From Acidithiobacillus sp. (lineage in GTDB: Bacteria; Pseudomonadota; Gammaproteobacteria; Acidithiobacillales; Acidithiobacillaceae), in NCBI RefSeq assembly GCF_023255755.1, contig NZ_JAGDVS010000005.1:6660-44481 (forward strand): DNA of 37,822 nt, written 5' to 3'. Both the position numbers and the translations under genes were made by a program. Below, one piece after another: positions 30,648 to 37,822 of this stretch (within the stretch, counting starts at the first letter, position 1; every line of letters begins with the position of its first letter). The notes under the pieces are model-generated. The model had not been told where the DNA came from and ran no database searches. It saw only the letters and a list, made by a program, of their open reading frames with translations.

Positions 30648-32072
30648 ATGAAACAAGGCTTAGAACTCAAGCTCGGCCAGCATCTGGCCATGACCCCGCA
30701 ACTGCAACAGGCGATTCGTCTGCTGCAGTTGTCTACGCTTGATTTGCAGCAGGAAGTTCAAAGCATGCTGGAGAGCAATCCTCTACTCGATGAGGAGGTC
30801 GGGGATGAAGGCAGTGGCGGACCAGTCCCGGAGACGCTTGAGCATCCTTCCGAAGACCGTCAACTGGATCTGGCGGCTGAGGATACGCTGCCTGATGAAT
30901 TGCCTGTAGACAGTCAGTGGGATGATGTCTTTGATCTAGGTACGTCAGGCTCTGGCAGTGGTTCTGACGAAGATATGCCAGATTTTGAATTGCGTAACAG
31001 CCACAGCCAAAGCCTGCAGGACTATCTTCGTTGGCAGGCCGATATGACGCACTTTAGTGCTGACGAGCGCAACATGGCGGAGTTAATCATCGACGCCATT
31101 GATGAGCGCGGTTACCTGGCGGAAAGCCTGGAAGAACTCGCAGTCAATATGAATGTGCAAGAAGATGCGTTGTTGGCCGTGTTGCTGCGCGTGCAAGACT
31201 TCGACCCACCGGGCGTCGGTGCACGTAATCTCAGTGAGTGCCTCTTGCTACAGCTAAAACAGATGGTCGAAGGGGATGCGCCCATATTGCTGGCCCAACG
31301 GATTGTGAAGGATCACCTGCAGGCCCTGGCACGTCACGATTACCCGCGTCTGTGTGCGACTCTGGGGGTGGATGAGGAGGCATTGCGTACGGCAATGGCG
31401 CTGATTTCCGCTCTGAATCCCAAGCCGGGTGAAGATGTGGGTGCAGAGAGCACCGAGTATGTGATCCCCGATGTGATTGTGCGCTGGACGGGTAAGCGCC
31501 TGCGCGTAGATCTGAATCCCGAGGCAATGCCTAAATTACGTATCAACCGTCGTTATGCCGGCATGGCGGGTGGGAAAGATGCGGCGCATAAATATATTCA
31601 GGATCAGCTCAACGAGGCGCGCTGGTTTATCAAGAGCCTGCAGAGCCGCCAGGACACCATATTGAAGGTGGCGCGGGCCATCGTCGAACGGCAAAAGGAT
31701 TTTTTTGCCAACGGGCCTGAATCTATGCGGCCCATGGTCCTGCGTCATATCGCCGAGGCAGTAGAAATGCATGAGTCTACGGTATCGCGGGTCACTAATC
31801 AGAAATACATGATTACACCCCGCGGTCTCTATGAGTTTAAATACTTCTTCTCCAGTCATGTGGGTACCGACAGCGGCGGTTCCGCGTCGGCCACGGCGAT
31901 TCGCGCGCTACTCATCAAGATGACGCAGGCCGAAAGCGCACGTCATCCCCTGAGCGATGCGGAAATTGCCAAGGTGCTGGCCGATCAGGGTATTCAGATT
32001 GCGCGGCGGACGGTGGCCAAGTACCGCGAGGCGGCCAATATTCCTGCTGCGAGTCAGCGTCGTCGTTTGTGA
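30648..32072 (+). CDS. rpoN: RNA polymerase sigma-54 factor
   Basis: 'LELKLGQHLAMTPQLQQAIRLLQLSTLDLQQEV' region I; RpoN box region 'ARRTVAKYREAANIPAASQRRRL'. ATG 30648 (TTG 30639 also possible). Confidence 0.95.
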   Translation: MKQGLELKLGQHLAMTPQLQQAIRLLQLSTLDLQQEVQSMLESNPLLDEEVGDEGSGGPVPETLEHPSEDRQLDLAAEDTLPDELPVDSQWDDVFDLGTSGSGSGSDEDMPDFELRNSHSQSLQDYLRWQADMTHFSADERNMAELIIDAIDERGYLAESLEELAVNMNVQEDALLAVLLRVQDFDPPGVGARNLSECLLLQLKQMVEGDAPILLAQRIVKDHLQALARHDYPRLCATLGVDEEALRTAMALISALNPKPGEDVGAESTEYVIPDVIVRWTGKRLRVDLNPEAMPKLRINRRYAGMAGGKDAAHKYIQDQLNEARWFIKSLQSRQDTILKVARAIVERQKDFFANGPESMRPMVLRHIAEAVEMHESTVSRVTNQKYMITPRGLYEFKYFFSSHVGTDSGGSASATAIRALLIKMTQAESARHPLSDAEIAKVLADQGIQIARRTVAKYREAANIPAASQRRRL

Positions 32073-32184
32073 GGCGGATGCCGCCGCCAGGGTTTTTTGC
32101 CGGCGCCGTTGGCGCTACACTGAGGGCGGACCCCGCGGCGGGACAGGATTCATAACGATCACATCACTTGGGTAGGAGAGCGCT

Positions 32185-32526
32185 ATGCAAATTACTATTA
32201 CCGGGCAGCACCTGGATTTGACGGATGCCATTAAAAACTATGTCGATGAAAAGATTGGACGCCTCGGTCGTTACTTCGACCACGTCATTAACGCTCAGGT
32301 GGTGCTGAGGCACCTCCCCCACGAAAAGCTGACTAACGTCGTAGATATTACGGTCAATGCCCCAGGGCACGTCTTCCATGCCGAGGTACATGATGCCGAT
32401 ATGTACGCGGCCATAGATCTGGTGGCCGACAAACTGGAGGCGCAGGTGCACAGCTACAAGGAAAAGTTGCAGGATCGCCGTAATGATCATCCCGCTGGTT
32501 TGGCAGCCATTGCTGAAGTCGACTGA
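32185..32526 (+). CDS. hpf: Ribosome hibernation promoting factor (short HPF/YhbH)
   Basis: 'MQITITGQHLDLTDAIKNYVDEKIGRLGRYFDHVINAQVVL' ; position between rpoN and ptsN. Confidence 0.94.
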   Translation: MQITITGQHLDLTDAIKNYVDEKIGRLGRYFDHVINAQVVLRHLPHEKLTNVVDITVNAPGHVFHAEVHDADMYAAIDLVADKLEAQVHSYKEKLQDRRNDHPAGLAAIAEVD

Positions 32527-32532
32527 ATAGCC

Positions 32533-32979
32533 ATGATGACCCCGCCTCTTTCCCCGACAAACATTCGTATGGATCCGCCCGTGGCCGATGCTGGTGATGT
32601 GCTGCAGGCATTGGCAGAAATCCTGGCAGGGTCTACCGGCCTGTCTGCTGAAGGGATTGCGGCGGCCTTGCAAAGCCGTGAGGCGCAGGGGTCCACGGGC
32701 ATCGGGCATGGGGTGGCTTTGCCCCATGCGCGGTTGGAGGGTGTGAGTCAGGTAGCTGTTGCTGCGCTGCGCACGGCGCAGGGTATTCCGTTTGCGGCGC
32801 CAGACGGGTTGGACGTGCGTATATTTCTGGCGGTAGTGGTGCCCAAAGCGGCTGCGACCGCCCATCTGGAGACGCTCTCTGCATTAGCCGCCAAACTCGC
32901 GGTGGACGAGGTACGCGAAGTACTGATGAAAACTCCGGATCCGCAGGAGTTTTTTCGTTTGTTGACGAGTCCGGCGTAG
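32533..32979 (+). CDS. ptsN: Nitrogen-PTS EIIA component PtsN
   Basis: 'GSTGIGHGVALPHARLEGV' with phosphorylatable His; 'FLAVVVPKAAATAHLETLSALAAKL'. Confidence 0.93.
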   Translation: MMTPPLSPTNIRMDPPVADAGDVLQALAEILAGSTGLSAEGIAAALQSREAQGSTGIGHGVALPHARLEGVSQVAVAALRTAQGIPFAAPDGLDVRIFLAVVVPKAAATAHLETLSALAAKLAVDEVREVLMKTPDPQEFFRLLTSPA

Positions 32980-33009
32980 TTTGTACCATAAAGCAGACTG
33001 GTTACAGCC

Positions 33010-33966
33010 ATGAGTGTCGGGCAAAGCGGCGTTATTGAACGACAAATCAGCTTGCGTCGGCTCTGTGAAGACCTGCAGAGCGAATTGCACTGGCAGTGTC
33101 TGTACCAGCCTGAGGAAGACCATCATCTCCGCGGCGATTCCTCGGCGGAAGATGATGTGGGTGGGGCGGCACTGGTCGGGTTTTTCAACTTTATCCGGCC
33201 ACATGCGGTGCAGATTGCCGGGGGTTATGAGCTAACCTACCTGCGTGCCCACCCAGAGGCTATTACCCAGTTTCCGCCCCATAAGCTGCGTCTGCTCGTT
33301 GTTTGTGAGGGTCAGATACTGGATGATCTTCTCCATGAAGATCTGAAAGCCCGGCACATTGCCGTGATGACGACGCCAATGGGCGCAAAAATGGTGCTGG
33401 CAGCGGTGCAACACTACCTGCATCGGGAGCTGGCGCCCCGCCAGCAGGTGCATGGCGTACTGGTCGATGTGCTGGGGATCGGCTTGCTTTTGCAGGGCGA
33501 GGTAGGGATTGGCAAGAGCGAGTTGGCCTTGGAACTGGTCAGTCGCGGCCACCGCCTGGTGGCCGATGATAGCGTGCTCTGTATCCGTGAAGCCCCGAAT
33601 GTCCTGACAGGGCACTGTCCGGCTCCGCTACGTAATTTTCTGGAAGTACGTGGTCTGGGTATTATTAACATCCGGGAGTTCTTCGGCGCCGCTGCCATCG
33701 TGCGTTCCAAACGTATCCGGCTAGTCGTTGAAATCCAGGATATGTGCGATATGGAAATGGCGGATATCGATCGCTTGCAAGGCAAGGTGGATCACCTGGA
33801 TATTCTCGGAATCCAATTGCCCCGGTTACGCATGCCCGTTTCTGCGGTGCGCAATTTGGCCGTACTGGTCGAGGCGGCGGCACGCAGCCAGTATGTAAAG
33901 GAGTCCGGCGGAGATATGCTCGCGGATTTTGAGGCGCAGGTACAATTGAGTGTCGGGGAAGAATGA
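33010..33966 (+). CDS. hprK: HPr kinase/phosphorylase
   Basis: Walker A 'LLLQGEVGIGKSELALELVSRGHRLVADDSV', 'LEVRGLGIINIREFFG'. Confidence 0.94.
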   Translation: MSVGQSGVIERQISLRRLCEDLQSELHWQCLYQPEEDHHLRGDSSAEDDVGGAALVGFFNFIRPHAVQIAGGYELTYLRAHPEAITQFPPHKLRLLVVCEGQILDDLLHEDLKARHIAVMTTPMGAKMVLAAVQHYLHRELAPRQQVHGVLVDVLGIGLLLQGEVGIGKSELALELVSRGHRLVADDSVLCIREAPNVLTGHCPAPLRNFLEVRGLGIINIREFFGAAAIVRSKRIRLVVEIQDMCDMEMADIDRLQGKVDHLDILGIQLPRLRMPVSAVRNLAVLVEAAARSQYVKESGGDMLADFEAQVQLSVGEE

Positions 33967-34865
33967 TGGCGGAGCGGGACTTTATTATCGTCAGTGGTCT
34001 GTCCGGTTCAGGAAAATCCACCGTTCTACAGGCCCTGGAGGATCAAGGTTATTATTGTGTCGATAATCTGCCGGCTACCCTGCTGGTGGATTTCGGAGCC
34101 CAACTGGCGCGGCGGGATGCCAGTTCCATGCTCGCCGCCGTGAGTATCGACGTCCGTAACCGCGAGTTTCTCGCGGCTCTGCCACAAGCGTTGGCCGATC
34201 TGCGCGAGCGTTACGCTCTGCGCCCGCGCATCCTTTTTCTGGAAGCGGACGAGGGTACGTTACTGCGCCGTTTCAGTGAGACTCGCCGTCGTCATCCTCT
34301 CACCGATGATCTCGCGGCAGCCTTGGGCGAATCTCTGCTCACGGTGTTGCGGCGTGAACGCGAGATGGTCCAACCCCTTGCCGATGTGGCCGACAAGCGC
34401 CTCGACACCTCCCAGATCAATACCCACCAGTTGCGTTTGCGGGTGCAGGCATGGAGTCTGGCGTCTCATCATTACAGTGGCCTGGTCTTGTTATTGCAGT
34501 CTTTTGCCTTCAAAAAAGGCCTTCCTTTGGATTCCGACTTCGTTTTTGATCTGCGCGCACTGCCCAATCCCCATTACAGTCCTGAACTGCGCGCCCTGAC
34601 CGGTCGTGACGCGCCGGTGCGTGATTTTCTGGAGAAGGCTCCAGAGGCGGGCCGCGCTTTCAATTCGTTGCGCAGCTTCCTGCAGGCATGGCTGGCGCCT
34701 TTTGCGCAAGAGCACCGCAACTATGTGACGGTTTCTCTGGGTTGTACCGGGGGGCAGCATCGCAGCGTATATATGGTGGAGGCATTAGCGCAAGTGCTTG
34801 CCGGAGAAGGACAACGTGTCCTGATCCAGCACCGGGAACTGGGCATTACCGAGACGCTGACATGA
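33963..34865 (+). CDS. rapZ: RNase adapter protein RapZ
   Basis: 'FIIVSGLSGSGKSTVLQALEDQGYYCVDNLPATLL', 'FVFDLRALPNPHY', 'VSLGCTGGQHRSVYMVEALA'. Confidence 0.95.
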   Translation: MMAERDFIIVSGLSGSGKSTVLQALEDQGYYCVDNLPATLLVDFGAQLARRDASSMLAAVSIDVRNREFLAALPQALADLRERYALRPRILFLEADEGTLLRRFSETRRRHPLTDDLAAALGESLLTVLRREREMVQPLADVADKRLDTSQINTHQLRLRVQAWSLASHHYSGLVLLLQSFAFKKGLPLDSDFVFDLRALPNPHYSPELRALTGRDAPVRDFLEKAPEAGRAFNSLRSFLQAWLAPFAQEHRNYVTVSLGCTGGQHRSVYMVEALAQVLAGEGQRVLIQHRELGITETLT

Positions 34866-35278
34866 TTACCATCGTGCTCCTGACCCACGCGGGACTGGGT
34901 GAGGCCTTTGCCGCCGCACTCCGGCATATTTTCGGATCTGTGCCGCCCGCCTTGGAGGTGCTGGAAATTTTGCCTGATCAGACGCCGGAGGAAGGCCGTC
35001 GGCGTTTGTGGAGGTTGTTAGAAAAAACAGGTGACAGTGATGCCATATTGATTCTGAATGATCTCTATGGTGCCACCCCCGCTAATCTCATTCCGGCTAT
35101 TCTCCCGGAAGGCCGGGTAGCAGCGGTGAGTGGCCTTAATCTGGCGATGCTTCTGCGTGCCTTGTCGCGGCGCGGTGAAGGGTTGGCTGCAGCACGTCAG
35201 GGTGCTCTGGAAGGCGGCGTTCAAGGCGTCGTCGATATCCTTGCACGCAGGAATGCGCAAGAATCGCCGCAGCGCTGA
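34862..35278 (+). CDS. PTS mannose/fructose-type EIIA component
   Basis: 'ITIVLLTHAGLGEAFAAALRHIFG' with active-site His; 'ILILNDLYGATPANLI'; overlaps rapZ. Confidence 0.9.
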   Translation: MITIVLLTHAGLGEAFAAALRHIFGSVPPALEVLEILPDQTPEEGRRRLWRLLEKTGDSDAILILNDLYGATPANLIPAILPEGRVAAVSGLNLAMLLRALSRRGEGLAAARQGALEGGVQGVVDILARRNAQESPQR

Positions 35279-35295
35279 GCCGTTATCCGCAACAA

Positions 35296-35371
35296 CTCTC
35301 TTCTGGTTCGAACGGCGATCGCGCGCTATGCTCCGGGGATACCTGATTTATTTTTGTTCATGAGAAGAGAG
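35296..35371 (+). repeat. 9-bp perfect inverted repeat flanking the ptsH leader; right arm contains the putative ptsH SD
   Basis: CTCTCTTCT at 35296-35304 and AGAAGAGAG at 35363-35371, 5 nt upstream of the GTG start codon at 35376. Confidence 0.6.
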
Positions 35372-35375
35372 GCAA

Positions 35376-35654
35376 GTGCCTGTGACCCTGCGCGTAGACT
35401 ATCCCATTATCAATCAGCTCGGTTTGCATGCGCGGCCTTCAGCTAAATTTGTCAGCCTCTCGGTGCGCTATCCCTGCGCGGTCTGGCTGGAGCGTAATGG
35501 TCAGCGGGTCAATGGTAAGAGCATTATGGGGTTGATGACCCTCGCCGCCGCACAGGGGAGTATTCTGACCCTGGAAACGAATGGCGAAGATGAGCAGGCC
35601 TGTGCCGATGCCTTGCTCGCACTCGCGGCGGATCGTTTTGGTGAAGAATCATGA
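35376..35654 (+). CDS. ptsH: Phosphocarrier protein HPr (NPr-like)
   Basis: 'NQLGLHARPSAKFVSLS' (His site) and 'NGKSIMGLMTLAAAQG' (regulatory Ser); GTG start. Confidence 0.94.
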   Translation: MPVTLRVDYPIINQLGLHARPSAKFVSLSVRYPCAVWLERNGQRVNGKSIMGLMTLAAAQGSILTLETNGEDEQACADALLALAADRFGEES

Positions 35655-37363
35655 GTTTTGAACTGGCGGGAATTGGCGCCTCTGGCGGCATTGCCATCGG
35701 CACGGCATTGGTACTTGAGCCCACTACCCTCGATATTCCTGAGCATTTACTGGTGCCTGAGGCCATAGAGCCGGAAGTGTTGCGTTTGCGTGCGGCTTTG
35801 AGCGGCGCCCGGGATGAGCTGCTCTCTGTGCGCGATGCTATCCCGAGGGATGCCCCGCAAGATACCCGTCTTTTTATTGATGCGCATCTGTTGATGCTGG
35901 ACGATCCCGCACTGCGCGAAAGACCCCTGCGGTCTATTCGCGATGAACATCGCAATGCCGCCTGGGCTATCCAGTTGGAGCGAGAGCGGCTGCTGGAGAT
36001 TTTTGACCGCATGGAAGACGCATATTTGCGCGCCAAGCGGGAAGATATTATTCAGGTGACAGACCGGGTTTTGCGCCGTCTGATTGGTGTAAAGACCCCC
36101 GTTCTGCAGAGCGCCGAGGGTCAGATCATCATCGCCGAAGAGTTGACGCCAGCCGATACGGTATTGATGAAAAAAGACAAGGTGCTCGCCTGGGTAACCG
36201 ACTTTGGTGCAGCGAACTCTCACTCTGCTATTCTGGCCAGAAGTCTCGGACTTCCGGCCGTGGTCGGCACGCACTCGGCGACGCGCCTGCTACGTAGCGG
36301 TGATGTGGTGATTGTCGATGGGGACCAGGGTATCCTGCTGGTTGCGCCGGATGACCTGATATTGCGGCAATATCAGGCTTTGCAGGAGCAGCGGCAACGG
36401 CGTCGGCGGTTGTTGGAAGAGCAGCGCGATCTGCCCGCGATAACTGTAGACGGGGTGCCTATTCATCTGCGCGCTAATATTGAATTGCCAGATGATATCG
36501 ATATGGTGCGGCGCATGAATGCTGATGGTGTCGGCCTTTATCGCAGCGAGTTTCTCTTCATGAATCGCCCGGACATCCCGGATGAGGAAGAGCAATTCCA
36601 CGCCTTTGCCCGAGTGGTAGAGCAGATGGATGGGGCACCAGTGACCATCCGTTCTCTCGACATCGGCGCCGACAAGGGTCTGCGTGATGACGATGCGGGG
36701 CTCCACGCTGCGCTCAATCCGGCCCTTGGCTTGCGCGGGCTGCGTCTTTGTCTGCGGCGTCCGGAATGGTTCCGGCCGCATCTGCGCGCCATTCTTCGCG
36801 CTTCGGCATTGGGGCCGATACGGCTGATGCTGCCCATGCTCAGCAGTATGGGGCAATTACTGCAAACCCGGGCGCTGGTCAGTGAGTTGCAGACAGAATT
36901 GCGCGCCGAAGGGCACGCCTGTGATGTGGATATGCCGCTGGGCATTATGGTGGAAGTGCCTGCCGTGGCCATGGCAGCGCACTACTTTGCCGGGCGGGCA
37001 GATTTTTTCTCCATCGGCACTAACGATCTGATTCAGTACGCGCTGGCAGTGGATCGCGGTGATGATGACGTCAATGATCTCTTTGACCCCCTGCATGCCG
37101 GGGTATTGGCGATGATTCAATACACCATCACCGCCGGTCATGCACGGGGCATCCCGGTAGCGATGTGCGGCGAGATGGCGGCGAACCCGGCCTTTACAGC
37201 GCTGTTGCTGGGATTGGGGTTGCGTGAATTCAGCATGTATCCCGGCGCTATTCCCGAGGTCAAGGAGGTGATCCGGCAGACCGCTATCGCGGATGCTGAA
37301 GCGCTGGCTGCCCGCGCGCTTTCCGGAGAATGGCCGGTGCTGACGGGGGGCGGGCATAATTAG
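35651..37363 (+). CDS. ptsI: Phosphoenolpyruvate-protein phosphotransferase (enzyme I)
   Basis: 'GIGASGGIAIGTALVL', 'DFGAANSHSAILARSLGLPAVVG', 'GVGLYRSEFLFM', 'FSIGTNDLIQYALAVDRGDDDVNDLFDPLHAGVL', 'VAMCGEMAANP'. Confidence 0.96.
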   Translation: MSFELAGIGASGGIAIGTALVLEPTTLDIPEHLLVPEAIEPEVLRLRAALSGARDELLSVRDAIPRDAPQDTRLFIDAHLLMLDDPALRERPLRSIRDEHRNAAWAIQLERERLLEIFDRMEDAYLRAKREDIIQVTDRVLRRLIGVKTPVLQSAEGQIIIAEELTPADTVLMKKDKVLAWVTDFGAANSHSAILARSLGLPAVVGTHSATRLLRSGDVVIVDGDQGILLVAPDDLILRQYQALQEQRQRRRRLLEEQRDLPAITVDGVPIHLRANIELPDDIDMVRRMNADGVGLYRSEFLFMNRPDIPDEEEQFHAFARVVEQMDGAPVTIRSLDIGADKGLRDDDAGLHAALNPALGLRGLRLCLRRPEWFRPHLRAILRASALGPIRLMLPMLSSMGQLLQTRALVSELQTELRAEGHACDVDMPLGIMVEVPAVAMAAHYFAGRADFFSIGTNDLIQYALAVDRGDDDVNDLFDPLHAGVLAMIQYTITAGHARGIPVAMCGEMAANPAFTALLLGLGLREFSMYPGAIPEVKEVIRQTAIADAEALAARALSGEWPVLTGGGHN

Positions 37364-37822
37364 GCTGAGCCTGCGCAGGATTACGACGTCTGTTATCGTC
37401 GTGTTGATCCTCGTCGTTTCGGCTGCCGTGCTGTTTTGGTTCGTGGGTGGTCCCCGCTACGTTTTAGAGGGGGTCTTGGCTGCCCGCTTGCAGCGGCCGG
37501 TGCATTTCGCCGCCAACCCGGAATGGCATTGGGGAAAACAAGAATTGCGGTTCACGTTACCGGGTCTGCGCGTCGGCCCGGCGGCCCACCCTCAGTTCAG
37601 CGCAAGTCGACTCATGGTGGCGTTAGACTGGCGCTTCCTCCTGCACGGCCAAGTGCAACTTCAGCAAATCGTACTCGATACGCCTGTGCTTAATGGGCCA
37701 TGGAAAGGTGCCGCTAACGCAGGCGGCGCTGCTCTTTCCCTGCCAGGTAAGGTGATAATTCGCGATGGCACGCTGTGCTGGCCGGGTGTGGCCGGACATA
37801 CCCTGTCCCTAACAGTCGTGAA
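37359..37822 (+). CDS. AsmA-like membrane-anchored protein, truncated by the window end; start codon uncertain
   Basis: Open frame (not in the ORF track): RLSLRRITTSVIVVLILVVSAAVLFWFVGGPRYVLEGVLAARLQRPVHFAANPEWHWGKQELRFTLPGLRVGPAAHPQFSASRLMVALDWRFLLHGQVQLQQIVLDTPVL..., resembling AsmA N-terminal organisation. No ATG at the 5' end; candidates are ATT 37359, CTG 37365 or GTG 37401. Confidence 0.6.
   Translation, partial: MRLSLRRITTSVIVVLILVVSAAVLFWFVGGPRYVLEGVLAARLQRPVHFAANPEWHWGKQELRFTLPGLRVGPAAHPQFSASRLMVALDWRFLLHGQVQLQQIVLDTPVLNGPWKGAANAGGAALSLPGKVIIRDGTLCWPGVAGHTLSLTVV

Noticed and set aside
32073-32098. GGCGG-ATG-CCGCC hairpin then TTTTTT after rpoN
   Set aside because: The T-tract is separated from the stem by 7 nt, so it is not a convincing intrinsic terminator.
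35301-35326. tRNA T-arm-like GGTTCGAA string upstream of ptsH
   Set aside because: No acceptor stem, anticodon arm or CCA context; chance occurrence.
37436-37693. 85-aa ORF in the track near the window end
   Set aside because: Overlaps in a different frame the longer AsmA-like reading frame, which has better protein-like features.

Overview
The window reads as a gamma-proteobacteria-like chromosomal segment, most likely from an Acidithiobacillus relative (inferred from the gshA type and gene neighbourhoods, not searched). It is almost entirely tightly packed core genes. Plus strand, in order: 3' part of a dihydrolipoamide dehydrogenase-type gene, erpA, gltA-gshA-gshB-yqgE-ruvX-pyrR-pyrB-pyrC'. 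Minus strand: a two-gene restriction-modification cassette (BglII-family-like nuclease + MT-A70 methyltransferase), then (in transcription order) lptD-surA-ABC2 permease-bolA-grx-murA-hisG-D-C-B-H-A-F-IE-tatA-B-C. Plus strand again: amgK-murU-two unknown ORFs-kdsD-kdsC-lptC-lptA-lptB-rpoN-hpf-ptsN-hprK-rapZ-EIIA(Man)-ptsH-ptsI and the start of an AsmA-like gene. I do not see a clear previously undescribed multi-gene system. The most interesting items are the accessory R-M pair of unknown specificity, a dihydroorotase paralog that has lost its metal-binding motif, a 9-bp inverted repeat that could sequester the ptsH ribosome-binding site, an ABC permease without its ATPase, two uncharacterised ORFs between murU and kdsD, and a perfect 32-bp palindrome at the first base of the window. 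No rRNA, tRNA, CRISPR array, transposase or IS element was recognised.
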